Positions 1 to 8,214 of a stretch of DNA of 64,000 nucleotides are shown one piece after another. The notes beneath the pieces were generated by a model that was not told the DNA's origin, did no database searches, and saw nothing but the letters and a program-made list of their open reading frames with translations. The stretch is taken from contig NZ_NEHW01000010.1 in NCBI RefSeq assembly GCF_002112505.1, positions 186,001 through 250,000 of the forward strand, written 5' to 3'. Source of the DNA: Pseudomonas sp. R28(2017). GTDB lineage: Bacteria > Pseudomonadota > Gammaproteobacteria > Pseudomonadales > Pseudomonadaceae. Each line of letters begins with the position of its first letter. Position 1 is the stretch's first letter. Both the position numbers and the translations under genes were made by a program.

Positions 1-134
1 TCGTGGTGTCGATTGCCTCCTGGCTGTGCCTGGGGCTCGGGTTCTTCTGGTCGCTGATCGACAAGCGTAAGCGTGGCTGGCATGACATCTATTCGGAAAC
101 CCAGCTGGTGCGGGTGCCGAAGCAGAAAAAGTAG
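1..134 (+). CDS. RDD family membrane protein, C-terminal fragment
   Basis: The window opens inside this gene; only the last 43 codons are present, read from base 3 to the TAG stop at 132-134. The visible part is a hydrophobic helix (WLCLGLGFFWSLIDK) followed by the basic-acidic motif DKRKRGWHD and a short polar tail, which is how RDD-domain integral membrane proteins end: the last transmembrane helix and the DxxxxxxHD box. The function of RDD proteins is poorly defined, with transport or ion exchange suggested for some. A strong terminator follows directly. The family call is good; nothing can be said about the missing N-terminus. Confidence 0.75.
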   Translation, partial: VVSIASWLCLGLGFFWSLIDKRKRGWHDIYSETQLVRVPKQKK

Positions 135-137
135 GCA

Positions 138-167
138 CAAAAAAGCCGACCCCAGGGTCGGCTTTTT
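138..167 (+). terminator. Bidirectional rho-independent terminator
   Basis: An A-run precedes an 8-bp GC-rich stem (GCCGACCC at 145-152, GGGTCGGC at 155-162) with a 2-base loop, then TTTTT. It lies between the convergent RDD gene and lptG and has T-runs on both strands, so it should terminate both. Confidence 0.85.
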
Positions 168-183
168 CAGCTAGTTCAGGCCA

Positions 184-1245
184 TCAACCAGCCCGGCGCA
201 ACAACCACAGGCCGGCCACCGCGCAGATGCCGGCCGGAATCACCACCGCCAGCAGCGGCGGGAAACCGAACACCTGGCTCGACGGGCCCAGCAGGTCCTG
301 GCCGATGCGGAACACGAAGCCCACCAGCACGCCGGTGAACACGCGCTGGCCGAGGGTGACCGAACGCAGCGGGCCGAAGATGAAGGAAATCGCCATCAGC
401 ACCAGCGCTGCAGTCACCATCGGCTGCAGCACCTTGGTCCAGAATGCCAGCCAGTAGCGGGCATTGTTCAGGCCCTGGTCGGAAAGATAGTGGATGTAGT
501 CCCACAGCCCGGTGATCGACAACGACTCAGGGGCCATGATCACGGTATTGAGCAGTTGCGGTGTCAGCGAAACGTCCCAGAGCTCCGTAGGCGCCTTCAC
601 CACTTCGGTACGGTCACCGTGGAAGTAGGTGGTGCTGATATCACTGAGCGTCCAGTGGTCGTTGGTGTACTGGGCACGACGGGCAAAGCTCGAGGTCTGG
701 ATCTTGCGCTCGTCGTCGAAGCGGTAGCGGGTCACGCCCAGCAGCAAGCCATTGGGCTGCACGGAGTTGATGTGCACGAACTCCTCGCCCTGGCGGTGCC
801 ACATGCCGTGCCGGGAGCTTTGTGCTTCGCCCCCGCCCTGGGCCAGGGAACGGTCTGCCTGGGCCTTGTTCTCGGTCACCGGGGCGACGTACTCACCGAT
901 CAGCAGGCCGACCAGCATCAGCACCAGCATCGGCTTCATCACCGCCCAGACGATGCGGCCGATGGAGACACCGGCGGCGCGCATGATGGTCAGCTCACTG
1001 TTGCTGGCCAGGCTGCCAAGGCCGATCAGGCAGCCGATCAGGGCCGCCATCGGCAGCATTTCGTACAGCCGCCGCGGGGCGGTCAGCAGGACGAAATTGC
1101 CGGCATCCAGCAAGGTGTAGGTGTCGCTCAGTTCACCCATCTCGTCGATGAAGGCGAACAGCGAGGCCAGGCCGAGGATGATCCCCAGCACGGCCAGAAT
1201 GGCCAGCAGCACGCTCTGGCCGATATAACGGTCGAGTTTAGCCAC
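184..1245 (-). CDS. lptG: LptG, LPS export ABC transporter permease
   Basis: Inner-membrane permease of the LptB2FG complex, which extracts lipopolysaccharide from the inner membrane and passes it to LptC. The product has the YjgP/YjgQ layout: an N-terminal pair of transmembrane helices after KLDRYIG, a periplasmic beta-jellyroll of roughly 150 residues in the middle, and further helices near the C-terminus (about 353 aa, the usual size). I take the GTG at 1243-1245 (VAKLDRYIG) as start, because family members begin at this lysine-leucine-aspartate stretch; an ATG 15 bases upstream is also open. The start overlaps the end of lptF by 8 bases, showing translational coupling in an lptFG operon. 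Its LptB, LptC and LptA partners are encoded at 24.9-26.7 kb in this window. Confidence 0.93.
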   Translation of the reverse strand: MAKLDRYIGQSVLLAILAVLGIILGLASLFAFIDEMGELSDTYTLLDAGNFVLLTAPRRLYEMLPMAALIGCLIGLGSLASNSELTIMRAAGVSIGRIVWAVMKPMLVLMLVGLLIGEYVAPVTENKAQADRSLAQGGGEAQSSRHGMWHRQGEEFVHINSVQPNGLLLGVTRYRFDDERKIQTSSFARRAQYTNDHWTLSDISTTYFHGDRTEVVKAPTELWDVSLTPQLLNTVIMAPESLSITGLWDYIHYLSDQGLNNARYWLAFWTKVLQPMVTAALVLMAISFIFGPLRSVTLGQRVFTGVLVGFVFRIGQDLLGPSSQVFGFPPLLAVVIPAGICAVAGLWLLRRAG

Positions 1246-2353
1246 GGGCCACCTCCGCACGACGAGCCGCCATTTTCAGGCGCAGCGGTTCCCAGTACAT
1301 CAGGGCCAGGCCGATCAGCAGGAACAGGCCATGCACCCACCAGATGCCAAGGCCAATCGGCAATTTGCCCTTCTCCAGGGCGCCGCGTACGGAAATCAGC
1401 ATTGTCAGGTAAGCCATGTACAGAAGAATCGCCGGCAGCAGCTTGAGGAAGCGGCCCTGGCGCGGGTTGACCCTGGCCAGCGGCACCGCCATCAGGGTCA
1501 CGATGAACACCAGGATCGGCAGCGACAGGCGCCATTGCAGCTCGGCACGCTCGCGCAGGTCGGTCTTGCCGAACAGCTCGAGGGTCGGGATCGCTTCGCG
1601 ATCGGTCACTTCCTCGGCAACTTCCGGCTTGGGCAGCAAGACGCCATAGGTGTCGTACTTGATGGCACGGTAGTCGGCCTGGCCCGGGTTACCGTCGTAG
1701 CGGTAGCCGTTTTCCAGCACCAGGTAGCGATTGCCATCGGCCTGTATTTCCTGATGGCCTTTTTCGGCGACCAGCACCGACGGTGCACGGTCCTTGGTCT
1801 TGTCCTGGTTGAAGCGCTTCTCGGAAATGAACACCCCGGCCAGCTTGACGCGGTCGTCCGACAGCTGCTCGGTGTAGGTGACCCGCGAACCGTCGCGCAG
1901 GGTCTGGAAGCGGCCCGGCACCAGGGTGTCGAACTCGGTCATGGCATCCTGCTGGGCGATGATCTTCTGCACCTGGGCAACGCCCAGTGGTGACAGGCTC
2001 AGGCTCAGCCAGGCGACCAGCACGGCGACCAGCGCCGCCGGCGCCATGGTCAGGCCCAGCAGACGCTGCTGGCTCATGCCGGTCGCCGAAAGGACGGTCA
2101 TCTCGCTTTCCAGGTACAGCCGGCCGTAGGCCAGGAGAATGCCGAGGAACAGGCCCAGCGGCAGAATCAGCTGCAGGAAGCCTGGCATGCGGAAGCCCAT
2201 GATCAGGAACAGCACGCCCGGGTCGAGAATACCCTGGGCCGCCTGGGCCAGGTACTTGATGAAGCGCCCGCTCATGATGATCACCAGCAGCACGGCGCTG
2301 ACGGCGCTCAAGGTCACCAGGACCTCGCGGGACAGATAACGAAAGACGATCAA
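1238..2353 (-). CDS. lptF: LptF, LPS export ABC transporter permease
   Basis: Partner of LptG in the LptB2FG lipopolysaccharide extractor. The protein (about 371 aa) starts FRYLSREVLVTL, has an N-terminal helix pair, the family motif region GFRMPGFLQLILPLGLF, a periplasmic jellyroll and C-terminal helices. I choose the TTG at 2351-2353 (LIVFRYLSREV) because AGGAG lies 8 bases upstream; the alternative GTG at 2360-2362 would sit directly on that ribosome-binding site. It is transcribed away from pepA from a shared 289-bp upstream region. LptF and LptG are both essential in most Gram-negative bacteria that make LPS. Confidence 0.93.
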   Translation of the reverse strand: MIVFRYLSREVLVTLSAVSAVLLVIIMSGRFIKYLAQAAQGILDPGVLFLIMGFRMPGFLQLILPLGLFLGILLAYGRLYLESEMTVLSATGMSQQRLLGLTMAPAALVAVLVAWLSLSLSPLGVAQVQKIIAQQDAMTEFDTLVPGRFQTLRDGSRVTYTEQLSDDRVKLAGVFISEKRFNQDKTKDRAPSVLVAEKGHQEIQADGNRYLVLENGYRYDGNPGQADYRAIKYDTYGVLLPKPEVAEEVTDREAIPTLELFGKTDLRERAELQWRLSLPILVFIVTLMAVPLARVNPRQGRFLKLLPAILLYMAYLTMLISVRGALEKGKLPIGLGIWWVHGLFLLIGLALMYWEPLRLKMAARRAEVARG

Positions 2354-2421
2354 ACCAGACACTCCTGGGTTGTCAGGGGCGGACTGCCAAACATTGGCCT
2401 GTGACAGCCAGGACCAAAGCC

Positions 2422-2440
2422 GGTTCGCCTAGGGCGAACC
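2422..2440. promoter_or_regulatory. Inverted repeat in the lptF/pepA divergent promoter region
   Basis: GGTTCGCC and GGCGAACC (8-bp perfect arms) are separated by TAG, giving a 19-base palindrome in the centre of the 289-bp gap between lptF and pepA. There is no T-run, so a terminator is unlikely; an operator or a leader hairpin for lptF is possible. No specific regulator can be assigned. Confidence 0.4.
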
Positions 2441-2642
2441 TCCATGTAAAGTGCGCGCATTATCCTGTGATTGGCCGCGCCTGTCACTTGGCTGCGCATG
2501 AAGGCCAACATCGGGGTTGTCAGCACGCTGGCGGGAGGCTCAAACTGGCAGCTTTTCCACTGGTGCGCGACAACGCGGCCAGGCCCGTCCAGAGCGCGAA
2601 AACGCATAGCGCCAACTGCATAGATCATTCGGGGACCCTGAC

Positions 2643-4136
2643 ATGGAACTGGTTGTAAAAAGCGTAGCTGCTGCATCCGTAAAAACCGCCACCCTGGTCG
2701 TACCGGTCGGTGAAGGGCGCAAGCTCGGTACCGTTGCCAAGGCCGTCGACCAAGCCACCGAAGGCGCCATCAGCGCGGTGCTCAAGCGTGGCGACCTGGC
2801 CGGCAAGCCTGGCCAGACCCTGTTGCTGCAGAACCTGCCGGGCCTGAAGGCCGAGCGCGTGCTGCTGGTCGGCAGCGGCAAGGACGAAGCCCTTGGTGAC
2901 CGTGCCTGGCGCAAACTGGTCGCCAGCGTGGCCGGCGTGCTCAAGGGCCTGAACGGCGGCGATGCGGTGCTGGCGCTGGACGACATCGCCGTCAGCAACC
3001 GCGACGCTCATTACGGCAAGTACCGCCTGCTGGCCGAGACCCTGCTCGACAGCGAATACGTGTTCGACCGTTTCAAGAGCCAGAAGGCCGAACCGCGCGC
3101 CCTGAAGAAAGTCACCCTGCTGGCCGACAAGGCCGGCCTGGCCGAGGTCGAGCGCGCCGTCAAGCACGCCAGCGCCATCGCCACCGGCATGGCCTTCACC
3201 CGCGACCTGGGCAACCTGCCGCCCAACCTGTGCCACCCGAGCTACCTGGCCGAGCAGGCCAAGGACCTGGGCAAGGCTCACAAGGGCCTGAAGGTCGAAG
3301 TGCTGGACGAGAAGAAGATCAAGGACCTGGGCATGGGCGCGTTCTATGCCGTTGGCCAGGGCAGCGACCAGCCGCCACGCCTGATCGTGCTCAACTACCA
3401 GGGCGGCAAGAAGGCCGACAAGCCGTTCGTGCTGGTGGGCAAGGGCATCACCTTCGATACCGGCGGCATCAGCCTCAAGCCTGGCGCCGGCATGGATGAA
3501 ATGAAGTTCGACATGTGCGGCGCCGCCAGCGTGTTCGGCACCCTGCGTGCGGTCCTCGAGCTGCAGTTGCCGATCAACCTGGTGTGCCTGCTGGCCTGCG
3601 CCGAGAACATGCCAAGCGGCGGCGCCACCCGCCCAGGCGACATCGTCACCACCATGAGTGGCCAGACCGTCGAAATCCTCAACACCGACGCCGAAGGCCG
3701 CCTGGTGCTGTGCGACACCCTGACCTACGCCGAGCGCTTCAAGCCGCAGGCGGTGATCGACATCGCCACCCTGACCGGTGCCTGCATCGTCGCCCTGGGC
3801 AGCCACACTTCCGGCCTGATGGGCAACAACGACGAGCTGGTCGGCCAGCTGCTCGACGCCGGCAAGCGTGCCGACGACCGTGCCTGGCAGCTGCCGCTGT
3901 TCGACGAGTACCAGGAGCAACTGGACAGCCCGTTCGCCGACATGGGCAACATCGGCGGGCCGAAAGCCGGCACCATCACCGCTGGCTGCTTCCTGTCGCG
4001 CTTCGCCAAGGCTTACAACTGGGCGCACATGGACATCGCCGGCACGGCCTGGATCAGCGGCGGCAAGGACAAGGGCGCCACCGGGCGCCCGGTCCCGCTG
4101 CTGACCCAGTACCTGCTCGACCGCGCTGGCGCCTGA
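2643..4136 (+). CDS. pepA: Leucyl aminopeptidase (cytosol aminopeptidase, M17)
   Basis: Cytosolic dizinc exopeptidase that removes N-terminal residues, preferentially leucine, from peptides; it forms hexamers. At 497 aa it has the normal family length, with the N-terminal macro-like domain and the C-terminal catalytic domain. The M17 signature NTDAEGRL is at residues 347-354, and the metal-binding stretch VGKGITFDTGGISLKP lies upstream of it. In E. coli the orthologue also binds DNA (XerA, carAB regulation, plasmid dimer resolution); whether this one does is not visible from sequence. It heads the pepA-holC-hypothetical-valS series and is divergent from lptF. Confidence 0.96.
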   Translation: MELVVKSVAAASVKTATLVVPVGEGRKLGTVAKAVDQATEGAISAVLKRGDLAGKPGQTLLLQNLPGLKAERVLLVGSGKDEALGDRAWRKLVASVAGVLKGLNGGDAVLALDDIAVSNRDAHYGKYRLLAETLLDSEYVFDRFKSQKAEPRALKKVTLLADKAGLAEVERAVKHASAIATGMAFTRDLGNLPPNLCHPSYLAEQAKDLGKAHKGLKVEVLDEKKIKDLGMGAFYAVGQGSDQPPRLIVLNYQGGKKADKPFVLVGKGITFDTGGISLKPGAGMDEMKFDMCGAASVFGTLRAVLELQLPINLVCLLACAENMPSGGATRPGDIVTTMSGQTVEILNTDAEGRLVLCDTLTYAERFKPQAVIDIATLTGACIVALGSHTSGLMGNNDELVGQLLDAGKRADDRAWQLPLFDEYQEQLDSPFADMGNIGGPKAGTITAGCFLSRFAKAYNWAHMDIAGTAWISGGKDKGATGRPVPLLTQYLLDRAGA

Positions 4137-4186
4137 TGCCGTGAAGCTGGCGGCGCCCCCGGCGCCGTCGGCTGGCAGAGCCCACC

Positions 4187-4615
4187 ATGAGCAAAGTCGA
4201 TTTCTATATCCTGCCCACCGACTCGCTGTCAGCGCGGCTGGATTTCGCCTGCAAGCTGTGCGAGAAAGCCTGGCGCCTCGGCCACCGGGTCTACCTGCAC
4301 TGCCAGAACGCCGAACAGCGCAACGAGCTGGATCAACGCCTGTGGCGCTTCAAGGGCGAAGCCTTCGTGCCCCACGACCTGGCTGAAGAACACGCGCACG
4401 CTTCGGTTGCCCTGGGCCTGGCGGACACTGCCGGCGAACACCGGGACCTGCTGATCAACCTGGGCGCCGATGTGCCGGGCTTCGTCGGCCAGTTCGAGCG
4501 GGTGGCCGAGATCGTTGTCGAGGAGCCCGGCATTCGCCAATTGGCCCGCGAGCGGTTCCGTTTCTACCGCGAACAGGGCTATGCTCTGCAAGACCACCGC
4601 TTACAGCGACTTTAA
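4187..4615 (+). CDS. holC: DNA polymerase III chi subunit
   Basis: The chi subunit bridges the clamp-loader psi subunit and single-stranded DNA-binding protein in the DNA polymerase III holoenzyme. The 142-aa product has the family's typical opening VDFYILPTDS and the motif LCEKAWRLGHRVYLHCQNAEQ near the N-terminus, with the C-terminal RFRFYREQGYALQDHRL ending seen in pseudomonad HolC. It lies 50 bases after pepA and 5 bases before the next gene. The pepA-holC-valS order is conserved widely in gammaproteobacteria, which supports the call. Confidence 0.93.
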   Translation: MSKVDFYILPTDSLSARLDFACKLCEKAWRLGHRVYLHCQNAEQRNELDQRLWRFKGEAFVPHDLAEEHAHASVALGLADTAGEHRDLLINLGADVPGFVGQFERVAEIVVEEPGIRQLARERFRFYREQGYALQDHRLQRL

Positions 4616-4620
4616 CGACG

Positions 4621-4986
4621 ATGGACAAGCCTTCCGCCCTACCCGATTCCGCCCATCTGCTGGACGATCTGGAATCGATTCGCCAGTTGCTCGGCGATGC
4701 CGACCTGCAGCCGCCGCTGCTGACCGAAACGGTCGAGCAGATTCCGCTGTTGCTTGATGTGCCCGCAGGCAATGCGGCGCCTGAAGCCGAGCCTGTAGCA
4801 GCTGAACCCGAAGATGATCCGCAAACCCGCCGCCAGGACACCCTGCTGCACCTGGAGAGCGAGTTGCGCGCCGCCGCACAGATGATCATGCAAGACGTGA
4901 TCAACGACTTCACCCCGCATATCGAGAACGAGATCAAGCGCCGCCTGGATGCGCGGATCGAACGATTGATCAAGCGCTCCGAGTAA
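4621..4986 (+). CDS. Conserved hypothetical protein between holC and valS
   Basis: I do not recognise a named family. The 121-aa product starts 5 bases after the holC stop, so it is translationally linked to it. It has an N-terminal segment with leucines in amphipathic spacing (HLLDDLESIRQLLGD, then PPLLTETVEQIPLLLD), an acidic Ala/Pro/Glu linker at about residues 48-70, and a basic C-terminal helix (IENEIKRRLDARIERLIKRSE) likely to be coiled coil. There is no signal peptide or membrane segment. The position in a replication gene pair hints at a link to HolC, but that is inference from context only. Confidence 0.8.
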   Translation: MDKPSALPDSAHLLDDLESIRQLLGDADLQPPLLTETVEQIPLLLDVPAGNAAPEAEPVAAEPEDDPQTRRQDTLLHLESELRAAAQMIMQDVINDFTPHIENEIKRRLDARIERLIKRSE

Positions 4987-5010
4987 AACTCAAGATCTTT
5001 GCTGCCTGCT

Positions 5011-5090
5011 TCGCGGGCAAGCCCGCTCCCACAGGATCACCACAATTCTGAAGACTGTGCTGCACCTGTGGGAGCGGGCTTGCCCGCGAA
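5011..5090. repeat. REP pair (P. putida type), between hypothetical gene and valS
   Basis: Two inverted copies of the REP element: TTCGCGGGC...CCCACAGG-type unit at 5010-5035 and its reverse complement at 5065-5090, about 30 bases apart. Each unit contains an imperfect internal palindrome (CGGGCAAGCCCG). Such pairs (BIMEs) can stabilise or partly terminate transcripts; here they separate the holC group from valS. Confidence 0.9.
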
Positions 5091-5195
5091 GCAGTCGCCA
5101 CTGTTCCGACAGTTGTCAGCAGTTTGTCGCCTGCGGCCCCCAGCTTGGTTATACTTCCCGGCTTTCCCGAATAAATGCACAGGGTCCCGCCGCGC

Positions 5196-8042
5196 ATGGA
5201 TAAGACCTACCAGCCGCACGCCATCGAAACTTCCTGGTACAACACCTGGGAGTCCGAAAACTATTTCGCTCCACAAGGTGCAGGCGAGTCCTACACCATC
5301 ATGATCCCGCCACCGAACGTGACGGGCAGCCTGCACATGGGCCACGGTTTCAACAACGCGATCATGGACGCCCTGATCCGTTTCCGCCGCATGCAAGGCC
5401 GCGACACCCTGTGGCAGCCCGGTACCGACCACGCCGGTATCGCCACGCAGATGCTGGTCGAGCGCCAGCTCGAGGCCAAGGGCCAGAACCGTCACGACCT
5501 GGGCCGTGAGAAGTTCCTGGAGAAGGTCTGGGAATGGAAGGATCAATCGGGCGGCAACATCAGCCGCCAGATCCGCCGCCTGGGCTCGTCGGTAGACTGG
5601 AGCCGCGAGCGCTTCACCATGGATGACGGCCTGTCCGAGGCGGTCAAGGAAGCCTTCGTGCGCCTGCACGAGGATGGCCTGATCTACCGCGGCAAACGCC
5701 TGGTCAACTGGGACACCAAGCTGCACACGGCCATTTCCGACCTCGAAGTGGAAAACCACGACGAGAAGGGCCACCTGTGGAACCTGCGCTACCCGCTGGC
5801 CGACGGCGCCAAGACCGCCGAGGGCAAGGACTACCTGGTCGTCGCCACCACCCGTCCGGAAACCCTGCTGGGTGACGCCGCGGTCGCCGTCAACCCGACC
5901 GACGAGCGCTATCAGGCACTGATCGGCAAGTTCGTCGAGCTGCCGCTGGTCGGCCGCCGCATCCCGATCATCGCCGACGACTACTGCGACCCGGAATTCG
6001 GCACCGGCTGCGTGAAGATCACCCCGGCCCACGACTTCAACGACTACGAAGTCGGAAAGCGCCACAACCTGCCGCTGCTGAACATCTTCGACAAGAACGC
6101 CCTGGTGCTGCCCGCCGCCCAGGCCTTCAACCTCGACGGCAGCCTCAACGAGCTGGTCGATACCAGCCTGCCTGCCCAGTACGCCGGCCTCGACCGCTTC
6201 GTCGCCCGCAAGCAGATCGTCGCCGACCTGGACGCCCAGGGCCTGCTGGTGAGCATCGACGACCACGCCCTGAAAGTGCCGAAAGGCGACCGTTCGGGCA
6301 CCGTCATCGAGCCGTGGCTGACCGACCAGTGGTACGTCTCCACCAAGCCGCTGGCAGAACCTGCCATCGAAGCCGTGGAAGATGGCCGCATCCAGTTCGT
6401 GCCCAAGCAGTACGAGAACATGTATTTCTCGTGGATGCGCGACATCCAGGACTGGTGCATCAGCCGCCAGCTGTGGTGGGGCCACCGCATCCCGGCCTGG
6501 TACGACGAGGCCGGCCAGGTCTATGTCGGCCGCAATGAAGAAGAAGTCCGCGCCAAGCACAACCTCGGCAGCGAAGTGAACCTGCGCCAGGACGACGATG
6601 TGCTCGACACCTGGTTCAGCTCGGGCCTGTGGACCTTCTCCACCCTGGGCTGGCCGGAGCAGACCGAGTTCCTCAAGAAGTTCCACTCCACCGACGTGCT
6701 GGTGACCGGCTTCGACATCATCTTCTTCTGGGTTGCGCGCATGATCATGCTGACCATGCACCTGATCAAGAACGAGGACGGCACCCCGCAGGTACCGTTC
6801 AAGACCGTGTACGTGCACGGCCTGGTGCGTGACGGCCAGGGCCAGAAGATGTCCAAGTCCAAGGGCAACGTGCTCGACCCGCTGGACATCGTCGACGGCA
6901 TCACCCTCGACGCCCTGCTGGAAAAACGCACCAGCGGCATGATGCAGCCCAAGCTTGCCGAGAAGATCGCCAAGCAGACCAAGGCCGAGTTCCCTGAAGG
7001 CATCGCCAGCTACGGCACCGACGCCCTGCGCTTCACCTTCTGCTCGCTGGCCTCCACCGGCCGCGACATCAAGTTCGACATGGGCCGCGTCGAAGGCTAC
7101 CGCAACTTCTGCAACAAGATCTGGAACGCCGCCCGCTACGTGCTCGACAAAGGCGAAGACTGCGGCCAGAACGGCGAAGCCTACGAGCTGTCGCTGGCCG
7201 ACCGCTGGATCATCTCGCAGCTGCAGCGCACCGAAGCCGAAGTGACCCGCCAGCTCGAGCAGTTCCGCTTCGACCTGGCCAGCCAGGCGCTGTACGAGTT
7301 CATCTGGAACCAGTACTGCGACTGGTACCTGGAGCTGTCCAAGCCCGTACTGTGGGACGAGAACGCCCCGGTCGAGCGCGCTCGCGGCACCCGTCGCACC
7401 CTGGTGCGCGTGCTGGAAGTGGCGCTGCGCCTGGCGCACCCGTTCATGCCGTTCATCACCGAAGAAATCTGGCAGCGCATCGCGCCGCTGGCCGGCATCC
7501 AAGGCAAGACCATCATGCTGCAGCCATGGCCAGTGGCCGTGGAGGCCCGCATCGATGCCGCCGCCGAAGGTGATATCGAGTGGCTCAAGGAGCTGATGGT
7601 CGGCCTGCGCAACATCCGCGCCGAGATGAACATCGGCCCGGGCAAGCCGCTGCCGCTGTTCCTGAAGAACGCCAACGCCGACGACCAGCGTCGCCTGCAG
7701 GAAAACGAAGCCCTGCTGAAGAAGCTGGCCAAGGTCGAATCGTTCACCGTACTCGGCGACGCCGACGAAGCACCGCTGTCGGCAACCGCTCTGGTTGGCG
7801 ACCTGCAGGTGCTGGTGCCGATGGCCGGCCTGATCGACAAGGACGCCGAACTGGCTCGCCTGAACAAGGAAATCCAGCGCTTGCAGGGTGAAGTCCAGCG
7901 CGTGGGCGGCAAGCTGTCCAACGCGGCCTTCGTCGACAAGGCACCGCCCGCGGTGATCGAGAAGGAGCGCGCCAAGCTGGCCGAGTCCGAGCAGGCCCTG
8001 GCCAACTTCACCGAGCAGCATGCGCGGATTGCAGCGCTGTAA
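5196..8042 (+). CDS. valS: Valyl-tRNA synthetase
   Basis: Class I aminoacyl-tRNA synthetase that charges tRNA-Val and edits misacylated threonine. The 948-aa protein has the HIGH-type signature HMGH at residues 47-50 and KMSKS at 551-555, the CP1 editing domain between them, the anticodon-binding domain, and the C-terminal coiled coil (LIDKDAELARLNKEIQRL) characteristic of ValRS. The start ATG at 5196 (MDKTYQPHAIE) is preferred over an in-frame ATG 21 bases upstream because it matches the family N-terminus. Confidence 0.98.
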   Translation: MDKTYQPHAIETSWYNTWESENYFAPQGAGESYTIMIPPPNVTGSLHMGHGFNNAIMDALIRFRRMQGRDTLWQPGTDHAGIATQMLVERQLEAKGQNRHDLGREKFLEKVWEWKDQSGGNISRQIRRLGSSVDWSRERFTMDDGLSEAVKEAFVRLHEDGLIYRGKRLVNWDTKLHTAISDLEVENHDEKGHLWNLRYPLADGAKTAEGKDYLVVATTRPETLLGDAAVAVNPTDERYQALIGKFVELPLVGRRIPIIADDYCDPEFGTGCVKITPAHDFNDYEVGKRHNLPLLNIFDKNALVLPAAQAFNLDGSLNELVDTSLPAQYAGLDRFVARKQIVADLDAQGLLVSIDDHALKVPKGDRSGTVIEPWLTDQWYVSTKPLAEPAIEAVEDGRIQFVPKQYENMYFSWMRDIQDWCISRQLWWGHRIPAWYDEAGQVYVGRNEEEVRAKHNLGSEVNLRQDDDVLDTWFSSGLWTFSTLGWPEQTEFLKKFHSTDVLVTGFDIIFFWVARMIMLTMHLIKNEDGTPQVPFKTVYVHGLVRDGQGQKMSKSKGNVLDPLDIVDGITLDALLEKRTSGMMQPKLAEKIAKQTKAEFPEGIASYGTDALRFTFCSLASTGRDIKFDMGRVEGYRNFCNKIWNAARYVLDKGEDCGQNGEAYELSLADRWIISQLQRTEAEVTRQLEQFRFDLASQALYEFIWNQYCDWYLELSKPVLWDENAPVERARGTRRTLVRVLEVALRLAHPFMPFITEEIWQRIAPLAGIQGKTIMLQPWPVAVEARIDAAAEGDIEWLKELMVGLRNIRAEMNIGPGKPLPLFLKNANADDQRRLQENEALLKKLAKVESFTVLGDADEAPLSATALVGDLQVLVPMAGLIDKDAELARLNKEIQRLQGEVQRVGGKLSNAAFVDKAPPAVIEKERAKLAESEQALANFTEQHARIAAL

Positions 8043-8064
8043 CCTGACATTGCTGATCTGACCG

Positions 8065-8164
8065 GCGAGGGCTTCGCCCTCGTTCGCGGCCAAGGCCGCT
8101 CCCACAGGAATGATGCTGCCTTCAAGGAGCACCACTATCCTGTGGGAGCGGCCTTGGCCGCGAA
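8065..8164. repeat. Hairpin plus REP pair between valS and rlmF
   Basis: A small hairpin (CGAGGGC TTC GCCCTCG, 8066-8082) directly precedes a REP pair: one unit at 8083-8108, the inverted unit at 8139-8164. The core here is GCGGCCAAGGCCGC, a variant of the CGGGCAAGCCCG core seen elsewhere in the window. The same hairpin precedes the REP pair at 51.3 kb. It may act as a 3' end for valS mRNA. Confidence 0.88.
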
Positions 8165-8214
8165 TGGGCTGCACAGCGGCCCTCTGGCCAGCGCACGCAA
8201 CACCGGACCCGAGC

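Noticed and set aside
2625..4028. Open frame of 467 codons antisense to pepA
   Set aside because: Repetitive Gln/Ala/Val/His composition typical of antisense frames in high-GC genes; pepA is unequivocal.
8110..8214. In-frame extension of rlmF upstream to 8110
   Set aside because: The extension translates REP sequence; the ATG at 8215 fits the family N-terminus.
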